Positions 48,521 through 58,056 of a DNA stretch of 64,000 bases are shown here, one piece after another. Every line of letters starts with the position of its first letter. The first letter of the stretch is position 1. Source of the stretch: Clostridia bacterium. Its GTDB lineage: Bacteria > Bacillota > Clostridia > Oscillospirales > Butyricicoccaceae. The notes under the pieces are model-generated. The model was not told the origin of the DNA. It made no database searches and was given only the letters and a program-made list of their open reading frames with translations. The position numbers and the translations under genes were made by a program. The DNA lies in the NCBI GenBank assembly GCA_029099685.1, contig JAQXOO010000012.1:123934-187933 (forward strand). The letters are read 5' to 3'.

Positions 48521-51500
48521 TTAGTTGTCGTGCAGGGCGACCAGCTTCAGCAGATGCTCGTAGCGCTCCTTGGCAGCGGCCTCGCTCTTGGCAAACAGAG
48601 TGGTGGCGCGCTCGGGGAACTCGCGGGTCAGACGGCTGTAGCGGGCCTCGTTCATCAGGAACTCCTGATAGCCGCCAGCGGGAGCCTTGGAGTCCAGCGT
48701 GAACTTCTTGTCAGCCTGAGGATTGAAGCGGAACAGGTTCCAGTAACCGCACTCGACGGCCTTCTTCATTTCCTGCTGGCAGTTGGTCATACCGCCCTTG
48801 ATGGAGTGCATCTCGCAGGGGCTGTAGCCAATGATCAGAGAGGGACCGGGATAAGCCTCAGCCTCGGTGATGGCCTTGATGGTCTGAGCGGGGTTGGCGC
48901 CCATAGCCACCTGAGCCACGTAAACGTAGCCGTAAGCCATCGCGATCTCGGACAGGGACTTCTTCTTCATTTCCTTACCGGAGGCAGCGAACTGAGCGAC
49001 CTGGCCGATGTTGGAAGCCTTGGAAGCCTGACCGCCGGTGTTGGAATAGACCTCGGTATCGAAGACGAAGACGTTGACATCCTTGCCGGAAGCCAGGACA
49101 TGGTCCAGACCACCGTAACCGATGTCATAGGCCCAGCCGTCACCGCCGAAGATCCAGACGGACTTCTTGACCAGCAGGTCCTTTTCAGCCAGGACCTTAC
49201 GGCCCAGCGTGCAAGCTTCGCAGGTGCAGCCGTCCACAACGGAGGCTTCCAGTTCGGCAACCAGCTTGGCAGCGGCATCCTTGGAGGCCTCGCCCTGGTT
49301 CATAACATCCAGCCAGGCCTGGCCGGCGGCCTTCAGATCGGCATCGCAGTAGCTGACGGCGATCAGAGCCTTGACGGTCTCAGCCAGCGTGGCGCGGCGG
49401 GTCTCGACAGCAGTCTGCATGCCCAGGCCGTGCTCGGCGTTGTCTTCGAACAGGGAGTTGCACCAGGCGGGACCGTGACCGTTCTTATCGGTGCAGTAGG
49501 GAGAAGTAGCGGCGGGACCGCCCCAGATGGAGGAGCAGCCGGTGGCGTTGGAGATATACATCCGGTCGCCGAACAGCTGGGTGACCAGGCGGGCATAAGA
49601 GGTCTCGGCGCAGCCGGCGCAGGAACCGGAGAACTGCAGGTAGGGCTGCTTGAACTGGCTGCCCTTGACAGTGTTGTCCTGCATATCGGGCTTGTCGGCG
49701 ACCTTTTCAACCACATAGTTCCAGACATCCTGCTGGGCAGCCTCGGACTCCTGAGCGACCATGGTCAGAGCGCCCACGGGGCAGACGCTGACGCAGACGC
49801 CGCAGCCCATACAATCCAGAGGAGACACGGCCATGGAGAAGGTGTAGACATCCTTGCCCTTGCCGGCCTTGATGGGAGCGGTCTTGATGGCGGCGGGAGC
49901 GGCCTTGACCTCTTCCTCAGTCATGGCATAAGGACGGATGGTGGCATGGGGGCAGACATAGGAGCACTGGTTGCACTGGATGCACTTGGCAGCGTTCCAG
50001 GAGGGAACGGTAACGGCAACGCCGCGCTTCTCATAAGCGGAAGCGCCCAGCTCAAACTGGCCGTCCACATGATCCATAAAGGCGGAGACGGGCAGGCTGT
50101 CGCCGTCCATCTTGCCAACGGGATTCAGGATACCCTTGACCATCTTGACCAGTTCGGGCTTGCCGGACAGCTCAGCCTCGTTGGCGGGATCCTGCGCGGT
50201 GGCCCAGGAAGCGGGGACGTCGATCTTCTTGAAGGCGGTGGCGCCCAGATCGATGGCCTTGTGGTTCATATCGACCACATCCTGGCCCTTCTTCATGTAG
50301 GACTTGGTGGCAGCATCCTTCATGTAGCCGATGGCTTCTTCCTGAGGCATAACATTGGCCAGCGTGAAGAAAGCGGACTGCAGGATGGTGTTGTTGCGCT
50401 TGCCCATACCGATCTCAATGGCCAGGTCGATGGCGTTGATGGTGTACAGCTGGATGTTGTTGTTGGCAATGTAGCGCTTGGACTCGGCAGGCATATGGTG
50501 ATCCAGTTCCTCGGGAGTCCACTGGCAGTTGATCATGAAGACGCCGCCGGGCTTGACATCCTGAACCATCTTGAAGCCCTTGACAACATAGGAGGGATTG
50601 TGGCAGGCCACGAAGTCAGCCTTGTTGATGTAATAGGGGCTCTTGATGGGCTTGTCGCCAAAGCGCAGATGGCTGATGGTGACGCCGCCGGTCTTCTTGG
50701 AGTCATACTGGAAGTAAGCCTGGACGTACTTGTCGGTATGGTCGCCGATGATCTTGATGGAGTTCTTGTTGGCGCCCACGGTACCGTCGCCGCCCAGACC
50801 CCAGAACTTGCACTCGATGGTGCCTTCGGCAGCGGTGTTGGGGCAGTTCTTGTCTTCCTTCAGGGACAGGTTGGTAACGTCATCCTTGATGCCGATGGTG
50901 AACTGACGCTTCATGGAGCCGTCCTTCATGGACTCATAGACAGCGAAGATGGAAGCGGGAGGCGTATCCTTGGAACCCAGACCGTAACGGCCGCCGCAGA
51001 CCTTGATGTCTGTCTTGCCGGCGTTGGCCAGAGCGGCGACAACGTCCAGATACAGAGGCTCGCCCAGAGAGCCGGGCTCCTTGGTGCGGTCCAGAACAGC
51101 GATCTGCTTGCAGGTTGCGGGGATGGCGGCGATCAGCTTGTCGGCGGCGAAGGGGCGGAACAGGCGGACCTTGATCAGGCCGACCTTCTCACCGTGGGCG
51201 TTCAGATAGTCGATGACTTCCTCAGCCACATCGTTGATGGAGCCCATGGCCACGATGACGCGGTCAGCGTCGGGAGCGCCGTAGTAGTTGAACAGCTGAT
51301 AGTTGGTGCCCAGCTTCTCGTTGACCTTGCCCATGTACTTTTCGACCACGGCGGGCAGATTGTCATAGTAGCTGTTGCAGGCCTCACGATGCTGGAAGAA
51401 GATGTCGCCGTTCTCGTGAGAGCCGCGCATGGCGGGATGCTCGGGGTTCAGAGCATGCTCCTTGAACGCCTTGACGGCGTCCATGGGGCACATATCCTTC

Positions 51501-52072
51501 AGATCGTCGAAGTCCCAGACGGCGATCTTCTGAATCTCATGAGACGTGCGGAAACCATCAAAGAAGTTGATGAAGGGAACCTTGCCCTCCAGAGCGGCCA
51601 GATGGGCCACAGGGGACAGGTCCATGACTTCCTGGGGGTTGGTCTCGCACAGCATGGCAAAACCGGTCTGACGGCAGGCATAGACGTCGGAATGGTCGCC
51701 GAAGATGTTCAGAGCGTGCGTAGAGACGGTACGGGCGGAAACGTGGAAAACGGAGGGCAGCTGCTCAGCGGCGATCTTGTACATATTGGGGATCATCAGC
51801 AGCAGGCCCTGAGAAGCAGTGTAGGTGGTGGTCAGGGCACCGGTACCCAGAGAGCCGTGAACAGCACCGGCTGCGCCGGCTTCAGACTGCATCTCGACGA
51901 CCTTTACCTGGTTGCCGAAGATGTTCTTCAGGCCGTTGGCAGACCACTGGTCGACAAAGTCGGCCATGGGGCTGGACGGAGTGATGGGGTAGATGGCAGC
52001 AACTTCTGTGAACGCATAAGAAACATGCGCCGCAGCGTTGTTACCATCCATGGATTTCATTTTTCTTACCAT
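48521..52072 (-). CDS. nifJ: pyruvate:ferredoxin (flavodoxin) oxidoreductase, single chain
   Basis: An 1183-aa homodimeric PFOR decarboxylating pyruvate to acetyl-CoA and CO2, reducing ferredoxin; the central oxidative step of anaerobic clostridial metabolism. Domain order: domain I (AAIYPITPSSPMADFVDQW), domains II-IV, a 2x[4Fe-4S] ferredoxin domain with CIQCNQCSYVCPHA (~residue 695) and CMGCGVCVSVCPVG (~753), and the TPP domain with the proximal-cluster CAGCAE and GDGWAYDIGYGGLDHVLASG plus VYSNTGGQASKA (~975-1020). Codon use is strongly biased to C/G-ending codons, as expected for a highly expressed gene. Strong ribosome-binding site AAAGGAGG. Confidence 0.98.
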   Translation of the reverse strand: MVRKMKSMDGNNAAAHVSYAFTEVAAIYPITPSSPMADFVDQWSANGLKNIFGNQVKVVEMQSEAGAAGAVHGSLGTGALTTTYTASQGLLLMIPNMYKIAAEQLPSVFHVSARTVSTHALNIFGDHSDVYACRQTGFAMLCETNPQEVMDLSPVAHLAALEGKVPFINFFDGFRTSHEIQKIAVWDFDDLKDMCPMDAVKAFKEHALNPEHPAMRGSHENGDIFFQHREACNSYYDNLPAVVEKYMGKVNEKLGTNYQLFNYYGAPDADRVIVAMGSINDVAEEVIDYLNAHGEKVGLIKVRLFRPFAADKLIAAIPATCKQIAVLDRTKEPGSLGEPLYLDVVAALANAGKTDIKVCGGRYGLGSKDTPPASIFAVYESMKDGSMKRQFTIGIKDDVTNLSLKEDKNCPNTAAEGTIECKFWGLGGDGTVGANKNSIKIIGDHTDKYVQAYFQYDSKKTGGVTISHLRFGDKPIKSPYYINKADFVACHNPSYVVKGFKMVQDVKPGGVFMINCQWTPEELDHHMPAESKRYIANNNIQLYTINAIDLAIEIGMGKRNNTILQSAFFTLANVMPQEEAIGYMKDAATKSYMKKGQDVVDMNHKAIDLGATAFKKIDVPASWATAQDPANEAELSGKPELVKMVKGILNPVGKMDGDSLPVSAFMDHVDGQFELGASAYEKRGVAVTVPSWNAAKCIQCNQCSYVCPHATIRPYAMTEEEVKAAPAAIKTAPIKAGKGKDVYTFSMAVSPLDCMGCGVCVSVCPVGALTMVAQESEAAQQDVWNYVVEKVADKPDMQDNTVKGSQFKQPYLQFSGSCAGCAETSYARLVTQLFGDRMYISNATGCSSIWGGPAATSPYCTDKNGHGPAWCNSLFEDNAEHGLGMQTAVETRRATLAETVKALIAVSYCDADLKAAGQAWLDVMNQGEASKDAAAKLVAELEASVVDGCTCEACTLGRKVLAEKDLLVKKSVWIFGGDGWAYDIGYGGLDHVLASGKDVNVFVFDTEVYSNTGGQASKASNIGQVAQFAASGKEMKKKSLSEIAMAYGYVYVAQVAMGANPAQTIKAITEAEAYPGPSLIIGYSPCEMHSIKGGMTNCQQEMKKAVECGYWNLFRFNPQADKKFTLDSKAPAGGYQEFLMNEARYSRLTREFPERATTLFAKSEAAAKERYEHLLKLVALHDN

Positions 52073-52127
52073 AGGTGGATTGCCTCCTTTTATATTTGCA
52101 ATGGTTTCGACCTAATGAACCAATGAT

Positions 52128-52156
52128 ATTTTATCAAGAAAGTCGGAGAATGTAAA
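52128..52156 (-). promoter_or_regulatory. promoter of nifJ
   Basis: Minus strand TTTACA (52151-52156), 17-nt spacer, TAAAAT (52128-52133). Confidence 0.65.
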
Positions 52157-52257
52157 CCGCTTTCTGCGAAAATTTGCGAGAAAAATAACGATTGTTTTGT
52201 GGAACTGGACGAAAAGTTTTGGCAAGGGGCCGCAAACGGCGCTGCATACGCTGCCGG

Positions 52258-52286
52258 TTGCAATCTGAACCATTGTTTGCTATACT
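52258..52286 (+). promoter_or_regulatory. promoter of yifB
   Basis: TTGCAA (52258-52263), 17-nt spacer, TATACT (52281-52286). A GC-rich folded element (52302-52334, GCGCCGCC with GGCGGTGCGC) lies in the short leader next to the ribosome-binding site. Confidence 0.75.
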
Positions 52287-52347
52287 GAATTAAATAAAAA
52301 AGCGCCGCCGGAGGCTCCGGACCGGGCGGTGCGCGGAGGGGAAACGC

Positions 52348-53871
52348 ATGGTAGCCAATATCCATTCCTGCGGGATCGTGGGCATCCAGGGACAGCCGGT
52401 GCTGTGCCAGTGCGACCTGAGCGGCGGTTTACCGCATTTCGATGTAGTGGGTCTGCCGGACGCTTCGGTAAAGGAATCCCGGGACCGGGTGCGCGCTGCG
52501 GTCAAAAACTGCGGCTTTGAATTTCCCCAGCGCCGCATCACGGTCAATCTTGCACCCGGCGAGCTGAAAAAAGAAGGACCCGTGTACGACCTGCCCATCC
52601 TCATCGGCGTCCTGTGCGCATCAAAGCAGCTGCCCCATCCGCCTGGGGACGCCTGCTTCATCGGAGAGCTGAGCCTGGAAGGCACGCTGCGGCCCGCCAC
52701 CGGCATTCTGCCCATGGCGCTGGCCGCCCGCGACGCCGGAATGACGTCGCTGTATGTCCCGGCGGATAATGCGGCCGAGGCCAGCGTGGTGGACGGACTG
52801 ACCGTCTACGGCGTGCAGGATGTGCCCCAGCTGGCAAAGCATCTCAGCGGAGACGCGCCCCTGGCGCCTCAGCCGCCCTTTGATTTTTCCGTCCCCAGGC
52901 CGGAAGGGCTGGATTTTGCCGATGTGATGGGGCAGGAGTCTGTAAAGCGCGCGCTGGAGATCGCGGCGGCGGGGTCCCACCATGTTTTGATGATCGGTCC
53001 GCCGGGCAGCGGCAAAAGTATGCTTGCAAAACGCCTGCCCTCCATTTTGCCAGACATGACCCTGGAGGAGTCGCTGGAGACCAGCAAGGTGTACTCGGTA
53101 GCCGGACTGCTGGGCAGCCGCACACCCATGCTGACCAGCCGTCCGTTCCGCAGTCCGCACCATACGGTGTCCACCGCGGGTATGGCCGGGGGCGGGAGCA
53201 GCCGGACCAGGCCGGGAGAGATCTCGCTGGCACACAACGGCGTGCTGTTTCTGGACGAGCTGCCTGAGTTCAAGCGGGACGCCCTTGAGGTGCTGCGCCA
53301 GCCCCTGGAGGACGGCGTGGTGACGGTCTCCCGCATCTCGGGGACCTTTGTCTATCCCAGCCGTTTCATGCTGGTGGGGGCCATGAACCCCTGCAAGTGC
53401 GGCTACTTCGGCCATCCCTCCGGGCGCTGCAACTGTACGGAGCAAAGCGTCCGTGCCTACCGCAAGCGGATCTCCGGTCCCATGCTGGACCGCATCGACC
53501 TGCACGTCCAGGTGAACAGCGTGGTCTACGAGCAGCTGCGGGAACGCAGGCCCGCCGAAAGCAGCGCCTCCATACGCCGGCGGGTGAACGCCGCCAGGGA
53601 GCGCCAGCGGGAACGCTACCGTGGGACCGCGGTGTTCTGCAATGCCCAGCTGGAAGCCGGGATGATGCGGGACTGCTGCCCGCTGACGCCCCAGGCCCAG
53701 ACGCTGATGGCAGGCGCCTTTGACCGGCTGGGCCTGTCGGCCCGGGCCCATGACCGGATCCTGAAGGTGGCGCGGACCATTGCCGATCTGGCGGGGGAGG
53801 AGCGCATCAACGAAATGCACATTGCCGAAGCCATCCAGTACCGTTCACTGGACCGCGACACCCTGTTATAA
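52348..53871 (+). CDS. yifB: YifB/ComM-family Mg-chelatase-like AAA ATPase
   Basis: A 507-aa ComM/YifB protein. Domains: N-terminal S5/Lon-like substrate domain (residues 1-~165; GLPDASVKESRDRVRAAVKN), AAA+ core with GPPGSGKSMLAKRL (Walker A, ~215), SPHHTVSTAGMAGGG, VLFLDELPEF (Walker B), and GAMNPCKCGYFG with Cys pairs, then the C-terminal Mg_chelatase_C domain. In naturally competent bacteria ComM is a hexameric branch-migration helicase that aids recombination; that fits comEC in this genome, although the comEC C-terminal domain is degenerate. Good GGAGGGG site before ATG 52348. Confidence 0.95.
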   Translation: MVANIHSCGIVGIQGQPVLCQCDLSGGLPHFDVVGLPDASVKESRDRVRAAVKNCGFEFPQRRITVNLAPGELKKEGPVYDLPILIGVLCASKQLPHPPGDACFIGELSLEGTLRPATGILPMALAARDAGMTSLYVPADNAAEASVVDGLTVYGVQDVPQLAKHLSGDAPLAPQPPFDFSVPRPEGLDFADVMGQESVKRALEIAAAGSHHVLMIGPPGSGKSMLAKRLPSILPDMTLEESLETSKVYSVAGLLGSRTPMLTSRPFRSPHHTVSTAGMAGGGSSRTRPGEISLAHNGVLFLDELPEFKRDALEVLRQPLEDGVVTVSRISGTFVYPSRFMLVGAMNPCKCGYFGHPSGRCNCTEQSVRAYRKRISGPMLDRIDLHVQVNSVVYEQLRERRPAESSASIRRRVNAARERQRERYRGTAVFCNAQLEAGMMRDCCPLTPQAQTLMAGAFDRLGLSARAHDRILKVARTIADLAGEERINEMHIAEAIQYRSLDRDTLL

Positions 53872-53901
53872 AGACATTACAAAACGTTTTCAAAACAGAA
53901 T

Positions 53902-53931
53902 TGTGGAAAAGTCTGTGGGAAATGTGGATAA
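53902..53931. promoter_or_regulatory. cluster of three DnaA-box-like 9-mers
   Basis: TGTGGAAAA (53902-53910), TGTGGGAAA (53914-53922) and TGTGGATAA (53923-53931); the last is the exact reverse complement of the consensus TTATCCACA, the others differ at one or two positions. A related TTATCCCCC follows at 54002-54010. They sit in the yifB-pepF gap. Confidence 0.45.
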
Positions 53932-54043
53932 CCCCACAATTCAAGGGCTTTTTTTTGCGGCGGCAAAAGCGAAATTACCGAAAAAAGCCACAACAGAAAG
54001 TTTATCCCCCTTTACAAAAGCGGAGATCGCAGCCTTTTGAAAC

Positions 54044-54083
54044 AAACCGCGGCAGAACGCTCATGCGTCTGCCGCGGTTTTTC
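54044..54083. terminator. terminator between convergent yifB and pepF
   Basis: Stem AAACCGCGGCAGA (54044-54056) with TCTGCCGCGGTTT (54068-54080), extended in the loop by ACGC/GCGT; T run on the plus side. Confidence 0.9.
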
Positions 54084-54099
54084 TGCAGGGATCGGCTGT

Positions 54100-55899
54100 T
54101 TAGTTTGTCAACTGTTCCATCTCGTCCAAAAGCTGGCCGAACATCTCCAACGCCTGCTCCACAGGCTTGGGAGAGGACATATCCACACCGGCGATCTTCA
54201 GCAGGGAAATGGGGTCCTGGCTTCCGCCGGAAGACAGGAATTTCTTGTAGTCCGCCACGGCGGGCGCACCCTCTTTCAGAATGCGCATGGCAATGGCGAT
54301 GGCCGCCGAAAAGCCGGTAGCGTACTGGAACACATAATAATTGTAATAGAAGTGGGGAATTCGCGCCCATTCCATAGCGATGCCGTCGTCGATGACCGCG
54401 TTGTCTCCGTAATACAGCCGGTTCAGCCGGTGATATTCCTGACACAGTACATCGGCGGTCAGGGTCTGGCCAGCCTCGCAGGCCCGGCCCATAAACAGCT
54501 CAAACTCGGCAAACATGGTCTGTCGGTACAGGGTCGTGCGGAATTTCTCCAGGAAATGATTGACCAGATAAGCTCGCTGGGCTTTTTCGGTGGTTTTGTT
54601 CAGCAAATGATGGATCATCAGCACTTCGTTGCAGGTAGAGGCCACCTCCGCCACAAAGATCACATAATTCGCGGTGCACAGCGGCTGGTTTTTGCAGGAA
54701 TAATAGCTGTGCAGGGAATGACCCATCTCGTGCGCCAGCGTGAACTGGCTGCCCAGGTCATTTTTGTGGTTGAGCAGAACATAGGGGTGGGGGAACCCGC
54801 CGGCGGAATAGGCACCGCCGCGCTTGCCCTCATTCTCATACACATCGATCCAGCGGTTTTCAAAGCCTTCTTTCAGGATGGCGGTATAATCCTCGCCCAG
54901 TACGGACAGGGCCTCCAGCACCGTCTCCTTGGCCCGCTCAAACGGGATCTCGGCAGAGGCCTCCGTGACAATGGGAGGATACAGGTCATACATATGCAGT
55001 TCTTCCAGCCCCATGCGTTTTTTGCGCAGCGCCATGTAGCGGTACATTTTATCCATGTTGTTGTGGACCGCTTCGATCAAGCTGTGATAGACCTGCACGG
55101 GCACCTCCGTCTGGTCCAGCGCGGCTTCCAGCGTGGAGTTGTAATGCCGTGCGTCGGCAAAGAACTTCAGCTGGCGGAACTGGGCGTCCAGCATGGCCGC
55201 CGTGGAATTGCGCCAGCTGTACAGGGTGGTATAGAAAGTGTCAAACGCATTTTTGCGGAGCACCCGGTCCGTGCTGCGCAGATAAGCAACCAGGCTTTCC
55301 TGGGTCAGGGGATGAGACGCTCCGCCGGCGTCCTGAACAGGCGGAAAATGCAGGTCCGCGTTGCGGAACACCGACCCGATGGAGCCGGGCGCTTCCGCGA
55401 TCTCGCCAGCGGCGGCCAGCAGGGCTTCTTCCGCGGGAGACAGGGTATGCTCTTTCTTCCGGCGGATCTTTTCGATGGGACGACGGTAGGTCTCCAGCGC
55501 AGGCTCCTGGGCGAAAAAGCCTTCCAGGACCTGATCGGGAATGGCCAGGATCTCAGGCGTGGCGTAGGCGCCGGCACTCTCCACAGCCACAGCCAGGGAC
55601 ATGGCCTTGTTGCGCATATCCTGGTAGAAGCCGTTTCCGGTGTCTTCATCACTCTTTCTGGAAGCGTAGTTGCCCAGCATGTGCAGCCGGTAGCCGGCCC
55701 GGTCATACTCCTTGAAATAGCGGAGCAGATCCCCGGCGCTGCGGCCCAGCGTGCCTTTCAGCGCGGCGGCCTGCGCAGGCAGCGCTTTCAGTGCTTCATA
55801 TTCTTCGGACCAGGCCTGATCAGACGGAAACATATCTTCTGTCGCCCAGGTATTCTCTTTTTTCACTTCGCTTCGTTTCAGAATGCGGTCGTCAGTCAT
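54100..55899 (-). CDS. pepF: oligoendopeptidase F (M3 family)
   Basis: A 599-aa zinc metallopeptidase that degrades 7-17-residue oligopeptides in the cytoplasm. The zinc site HEMGHSLHSYYS (~residue 389) is preceded by QFTLA, and a third Glu ligand follows in EVASTCNEVLMIH. The N-terminal DILKRSEVKKENTWATEDMF and C-terminal FYYNYYVFQYATGFSAAIAIA are typical M3B/PepF. The ATG at 55899 follows AGGAGGT. It has its own promoter. Confidence 0.96.
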   Translation of the reverse strand: MTDDRILKRSEVKKENTWATEDMFPSDQAWSEEYEALKALPAQAAALKGTLGRSAGDLLRYFKEYDRAGYRLHMLGNYASRKSDEDTGNGFYQDMRNKAMSLAVAVESAGAYATPEILAIPDQVLEGFFAQEPALETYRRPIEKIRRKKEHTLSPAEEALLAAAGEIAEAPGSIGSVFRNADLHFPPVQDAGGASHPLTQESLVAYLRSTDRVLRKNAFDTFYTTLYSWRNSTAAMLDAQFRQLKFFADARHYNSTLEAALDQTEVPVQVYHSLIEAVHNNMDKMYRYMALRKKRMGLEELHMYDLYPPIVTEASAEIPFERAKETVLEALSVLGEDYTAILKEGFENRWIDVYENEGKRGGAYSAGGFPHPYVLLNHKNDLGSQFTLAHEMGHSLHSYYSCKNQPLCTANYVIFVAEVASTCNEVLMIHHLLNKTTEKAQRAYLVNHFLEKFRTTLYRQTMFAEFELFMGRACEAGQTLTADVLCQEYHRLNRLYYGDNAVIDDGIAMEWARIPHFYYNYYVFQYATGFSAAIAIAMRILKEGAPAVADYKKFLSSGGSQDPISLLKIAGVDMSSPKPVEQALEMFGQLLDEMEQLTN

Positions 55900-55930
55900 G
55901 GTGTACCTCCTGATAATGATAGATGATATC

Positions 55931-55959
55931 AGCATATCACAGATCGGTCCGGGATGCAA
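55931..55959 (-). promoter_or_regulatory. promoter of pepF
   Basis: Minus strand TTGCAT (55954-55959), 17-nt spacer, TATGCT (55931-55936). Confidence 0.6.
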
Positions 55960-55972
55960 ACAAAACACCCTC

Positions 55973-56001
55973 TTGTAAAACGGACGGGAGTTCGATATAA
56001 T
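55973..56001 (+). promoter_or_regulatory. promoter of the DMT exporter gene
   Basis: TTGTAA (55973-55978), 17-nt spacer, TATAAT (55996-56001). Confidence 0.8.
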
Positions 56002-56036
56002 AGAACTTGAAATTTTATGAGAGGAACGAATATGGC

Positions 56037-56948
56037 ATGAGTAAAAAAATGCGCGGGAATCTGATCCTTCTGCTGACAGCTTTGATATGGGGCACTGCTT
56101 TTGTGGCACAGAGCGCCGGAATGGAACACGTTCAGCCCTTTACCTACAACGGCGTCCGCACTCTGATCGGCGGCCTTGTGCTGATCCCTGTGATCTTCCT
56201 GTTTGACCGGCTGAAGCCGGCGGACCAGCGGCCCTCTCCCGATGAGCAGAAGGAGATCCGCCGCAATTCCCTGATCGGCGGCGCGGCCTGCGGCGTCGTT
56301 TTATGCGTGGCCAGTTCTTTCCAGCAGTTTGGAATCAGCATGACCACCGCGGGAAAGGCGGGCTTTATCACCGCGCTGTATATCGTGATCGTGCCGCTGC
56401 TGGGCGTCTTTATCAAAAAGAAGATCCCCAAGATCACCTGGCTGTGCGTGGGCATCGCCGTAGTGGGTTTTTACCTGCTGTGTGTGAAAGAGGGCTTCTC
56501 CGTTTCTGCCGGCGACCTGCTGGTGCTCTGCTGCGCGTTTTTCTTCTCCATTCATATCATGGTCATCGACTACTTTAACGGGAAGCAGGTGGACGGCGTC
56601 CGGATGTCCTGCATTCAGTTTCTGGTGGCGGGCCTCATTTCGCTGGTGCTGATGCTGGTCTTTGAGCAGCCCTCTCTGGAAAACCTCTGGGCGGCAAAAG
56701 GCTCCATCCTGTATGCTGGCGTCCTGTCCTGCGGCGTTGCGTACACCCTGCAGATCCTCGGCCAGCGGGATACCGAACCCACCACTGCCACGCTGATCCT
56801 GAGCCTGGAATCGGTGTTCGCCGCCCTGTCCGGGTGGGCGCTGCTCCATGAGACTCTGAGCTTCAAGGAACTGGCGGGCTGCGCGCTGGTGTTCGCGGCT
56901 GTCATTCTGGCCCAGATCCCGCTGTCTGTGAAAGCAAAGAAAGACTAA
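56037..56948 (+). CDS. EamA/DMT-family transporter
   Basis: A 303-aa inner-membrane protein with ten hydrophobic segments arranged as two EamA repeats (LLLTALIWGTAFVAQSAGME near the start; AGDLLVLCCAFFFSIHIM at the second repeat; FAALSGWALLHETLSFKELA in the last helices with the conserved GxxxxxExL). EamA proteins export amino acids or metabolites; substrate unknown. The start at 56037 overlaps a two-codon ORF ATG-GCA-TGA that begins at 56032; the ribosome-binding site is GAGGAA about 11 nt upstream. Confidence 0.92.
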   Translation: MSKKMRGNLILLLTALIWGTAFVAQSAGMEHVQPFTYNGVRTLIGGLVLIPVIFLFDRLKPADQRPSPDEQKEIRRNSLIGGAACGVVLCVASSFQQFGISMTTAGKAGFITALYIVIVPLLGVFIKKKIPKITWLCVGIAVVGFYLLCVKEGFSVSAGDLLVLCCAFFFSIHIMVIDYFNGKQVDGVRMSCIQFLVAGLISLVLMLVFEQPSLENLWAAKGSILYAGVLSCGVAYTLQILGQRDTEPTTATLILSLESVFAALSGWALLHETLSFKELAGCALVFAAVILAQIPLSVKAKKD

Positions 56949-56997
56949 GCCTTCAGAGCGGAAGCCCCGGCTCTGATGATTTCTGAAAGGTGGTTCT

Positions 56998-57861
56998 ATG
57001 GTCAATTCCATTTCATTTCCCGGATTGTTTGATAAGGTGTTTGAGATCGACCGGGTGGCGTTCACCGTGTTTGGCAAGGACATCATGTGGTACGGCATCA
57101 TTCTGGCAACAGCTTTTCTGGCAGCTGTCCTGTACGCCGTTCCCCGTTGTCCGGAGTTCAACTGGAATTCTGACCGGCTCATCGACGCGGTGCTTTGGTG
57201 TCTGCCCTGTGCCATCATCGGGGCGCGCGTCTATTACGTTTTGTGCGAATGGGATTATTACAGCGCCCATCCCGGCGAGATCATCGCTGTGTGGAACGGC
57301 GGTCTGGCCATCTACGGCTCCATCATCGCCACGGTGATCGTGGTGGTTTTGTTCTGCAAAAAAAACAAATGCGACCTGCTGGGCGCGTTTGACCTGGCCA
57401 GTCTGGGCTTTCTGCTGGCGCAGGGCATCGGCCGGTGGGCTAATTTCATCAATGCCGAGGCCCACGGCGGCCCCACCAGCCTGCCCTGGGGCATGGTCAT
57501 CAATGGCGGCGTGCCGGTGCATCCCACGTTTTTGTACGAATCCCTGTGGGATCTGGCCGGATTTCTGTTCCTGCACTTTTACCGCAAAAAGCGCAAATTC
57601 CGCGGAGAGATCAGCCTGATCTATATCGGCTGGTACGGTATGATCCGTTTCCTCACGGAGTTTTTGCGCACCGACAGCCTGTATATCGGCAATACCGGTA
57701 TACGCACCTCTCAGCTGGTAGGCGGCCTGTGCGTTTTGGCATCGGTCACGCTGCTGACGTATTTCCACGTGACCAAGAAGTATCCAAAGCCCTTTGCTGC
57801 GCCAGACAGCGAGGTCGTGTCCATAGAGTCTTCGGAAGAAGATAAGAACGAAAAACAATGA
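56998..57861 (+). CDS. lgt: prolipoprotein diacylglyceryl transferase
   Basis: A 287-aa membrane enzyme that attaches diacylglycerol from phosphatidylglycerol to the lipobox Cys of prolipoproteins. About seven membrane segments; conserved blocks are YGIILATAFLAAV, IIGARVYYVL, NGGLAIYGSII (GGL-A-G motif), GRWANFINAEAHGG (the family signature Arg-x-x-Asn-Phe-x-Asn-x-Glu) and HPTFLYESLWDLAGF. It serves the two lipoproteins of this window (996-1574 and CapA). The C-terminal tail is acidic and variable. Confidence 0.96.
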   Translation: MVNSISFPGLFDKVFEIDRVAFTVFGKDIMWYGIILATAFLAAVLYAVPRCPEFNWNSDRLIDAVLWCLPCAIIGARVYYVLCEWDYYSAHPGEIIAVWNGGLAIYGSIIATVIVVVLFCKKNKCDLLGAFDLASLGFLLAQGIGRWANFINAEAHGGPTSLPWGMVINGGVPVHPTFLYESLWDLAGFLFLHFYRKKRKFRGEISLIYIGWYGMIRFLTEFLRTDSLYIGNTGIRTSQLVGGLCVLASVTLLTYFHVTKKYPKPFAAPDSEVVSIESSEEDKNEKQ

Positions 57862-57881
57862 ACAGGTAAACACACATAGAA

Positions 57882-57915
57882 AAAAGCCGGTATGATTGGC
57901 ATCATACCGGCTTTT
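57882..57915 (+). terminator. terminator after lgt
   Basis: 15-bp perfect stem AAAAGCCGGTATGAT/ATCATACCGGCTTTT (57882-57896 with 57901-57915), TGGC loop. Confidence 0.95.
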
Positions 57916-58013
57916 CGCATATTTGACACATATACAGGACAGGGATAAAACAGCAAGGGATGCAAGCTTTCAACTTTGCGCCTCTGATGCTCCGGCATAG
58001 GGACAGCCTGATG

Positions 58014-58043
58014 AAAAAACGGCAGGGAAAAACCCTGCCGTTT
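58014..58043 (-). terminator. terminator after typA
   Basis: 11-bp stem AAACGGCAGGG (58017-58027) with CCCTGCCGTTT (58033-58043); on the minus strand it continues as a T run. Confidence 0.9.
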
Positions 58044-58056
58044 GCCTGATGAAGCA

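Noticed and set aside
48440..52126. Uninterrupted 1228-codon reading frame on the plus strand opposite nifJ
   Set aside because: The minus-strand product is a textbook PFOR. The plus-strand frame is low in aromatic residues and rich in Gly, Val and Leu, has no ribosome-binding site, and arises from the biased codon use of nifJ.
53880..54040. Replication origin
   Set aside because: Only one perfect DnaA box, no AT-rich unwinding element and no dnaA, dnaN or rpmH nearby.
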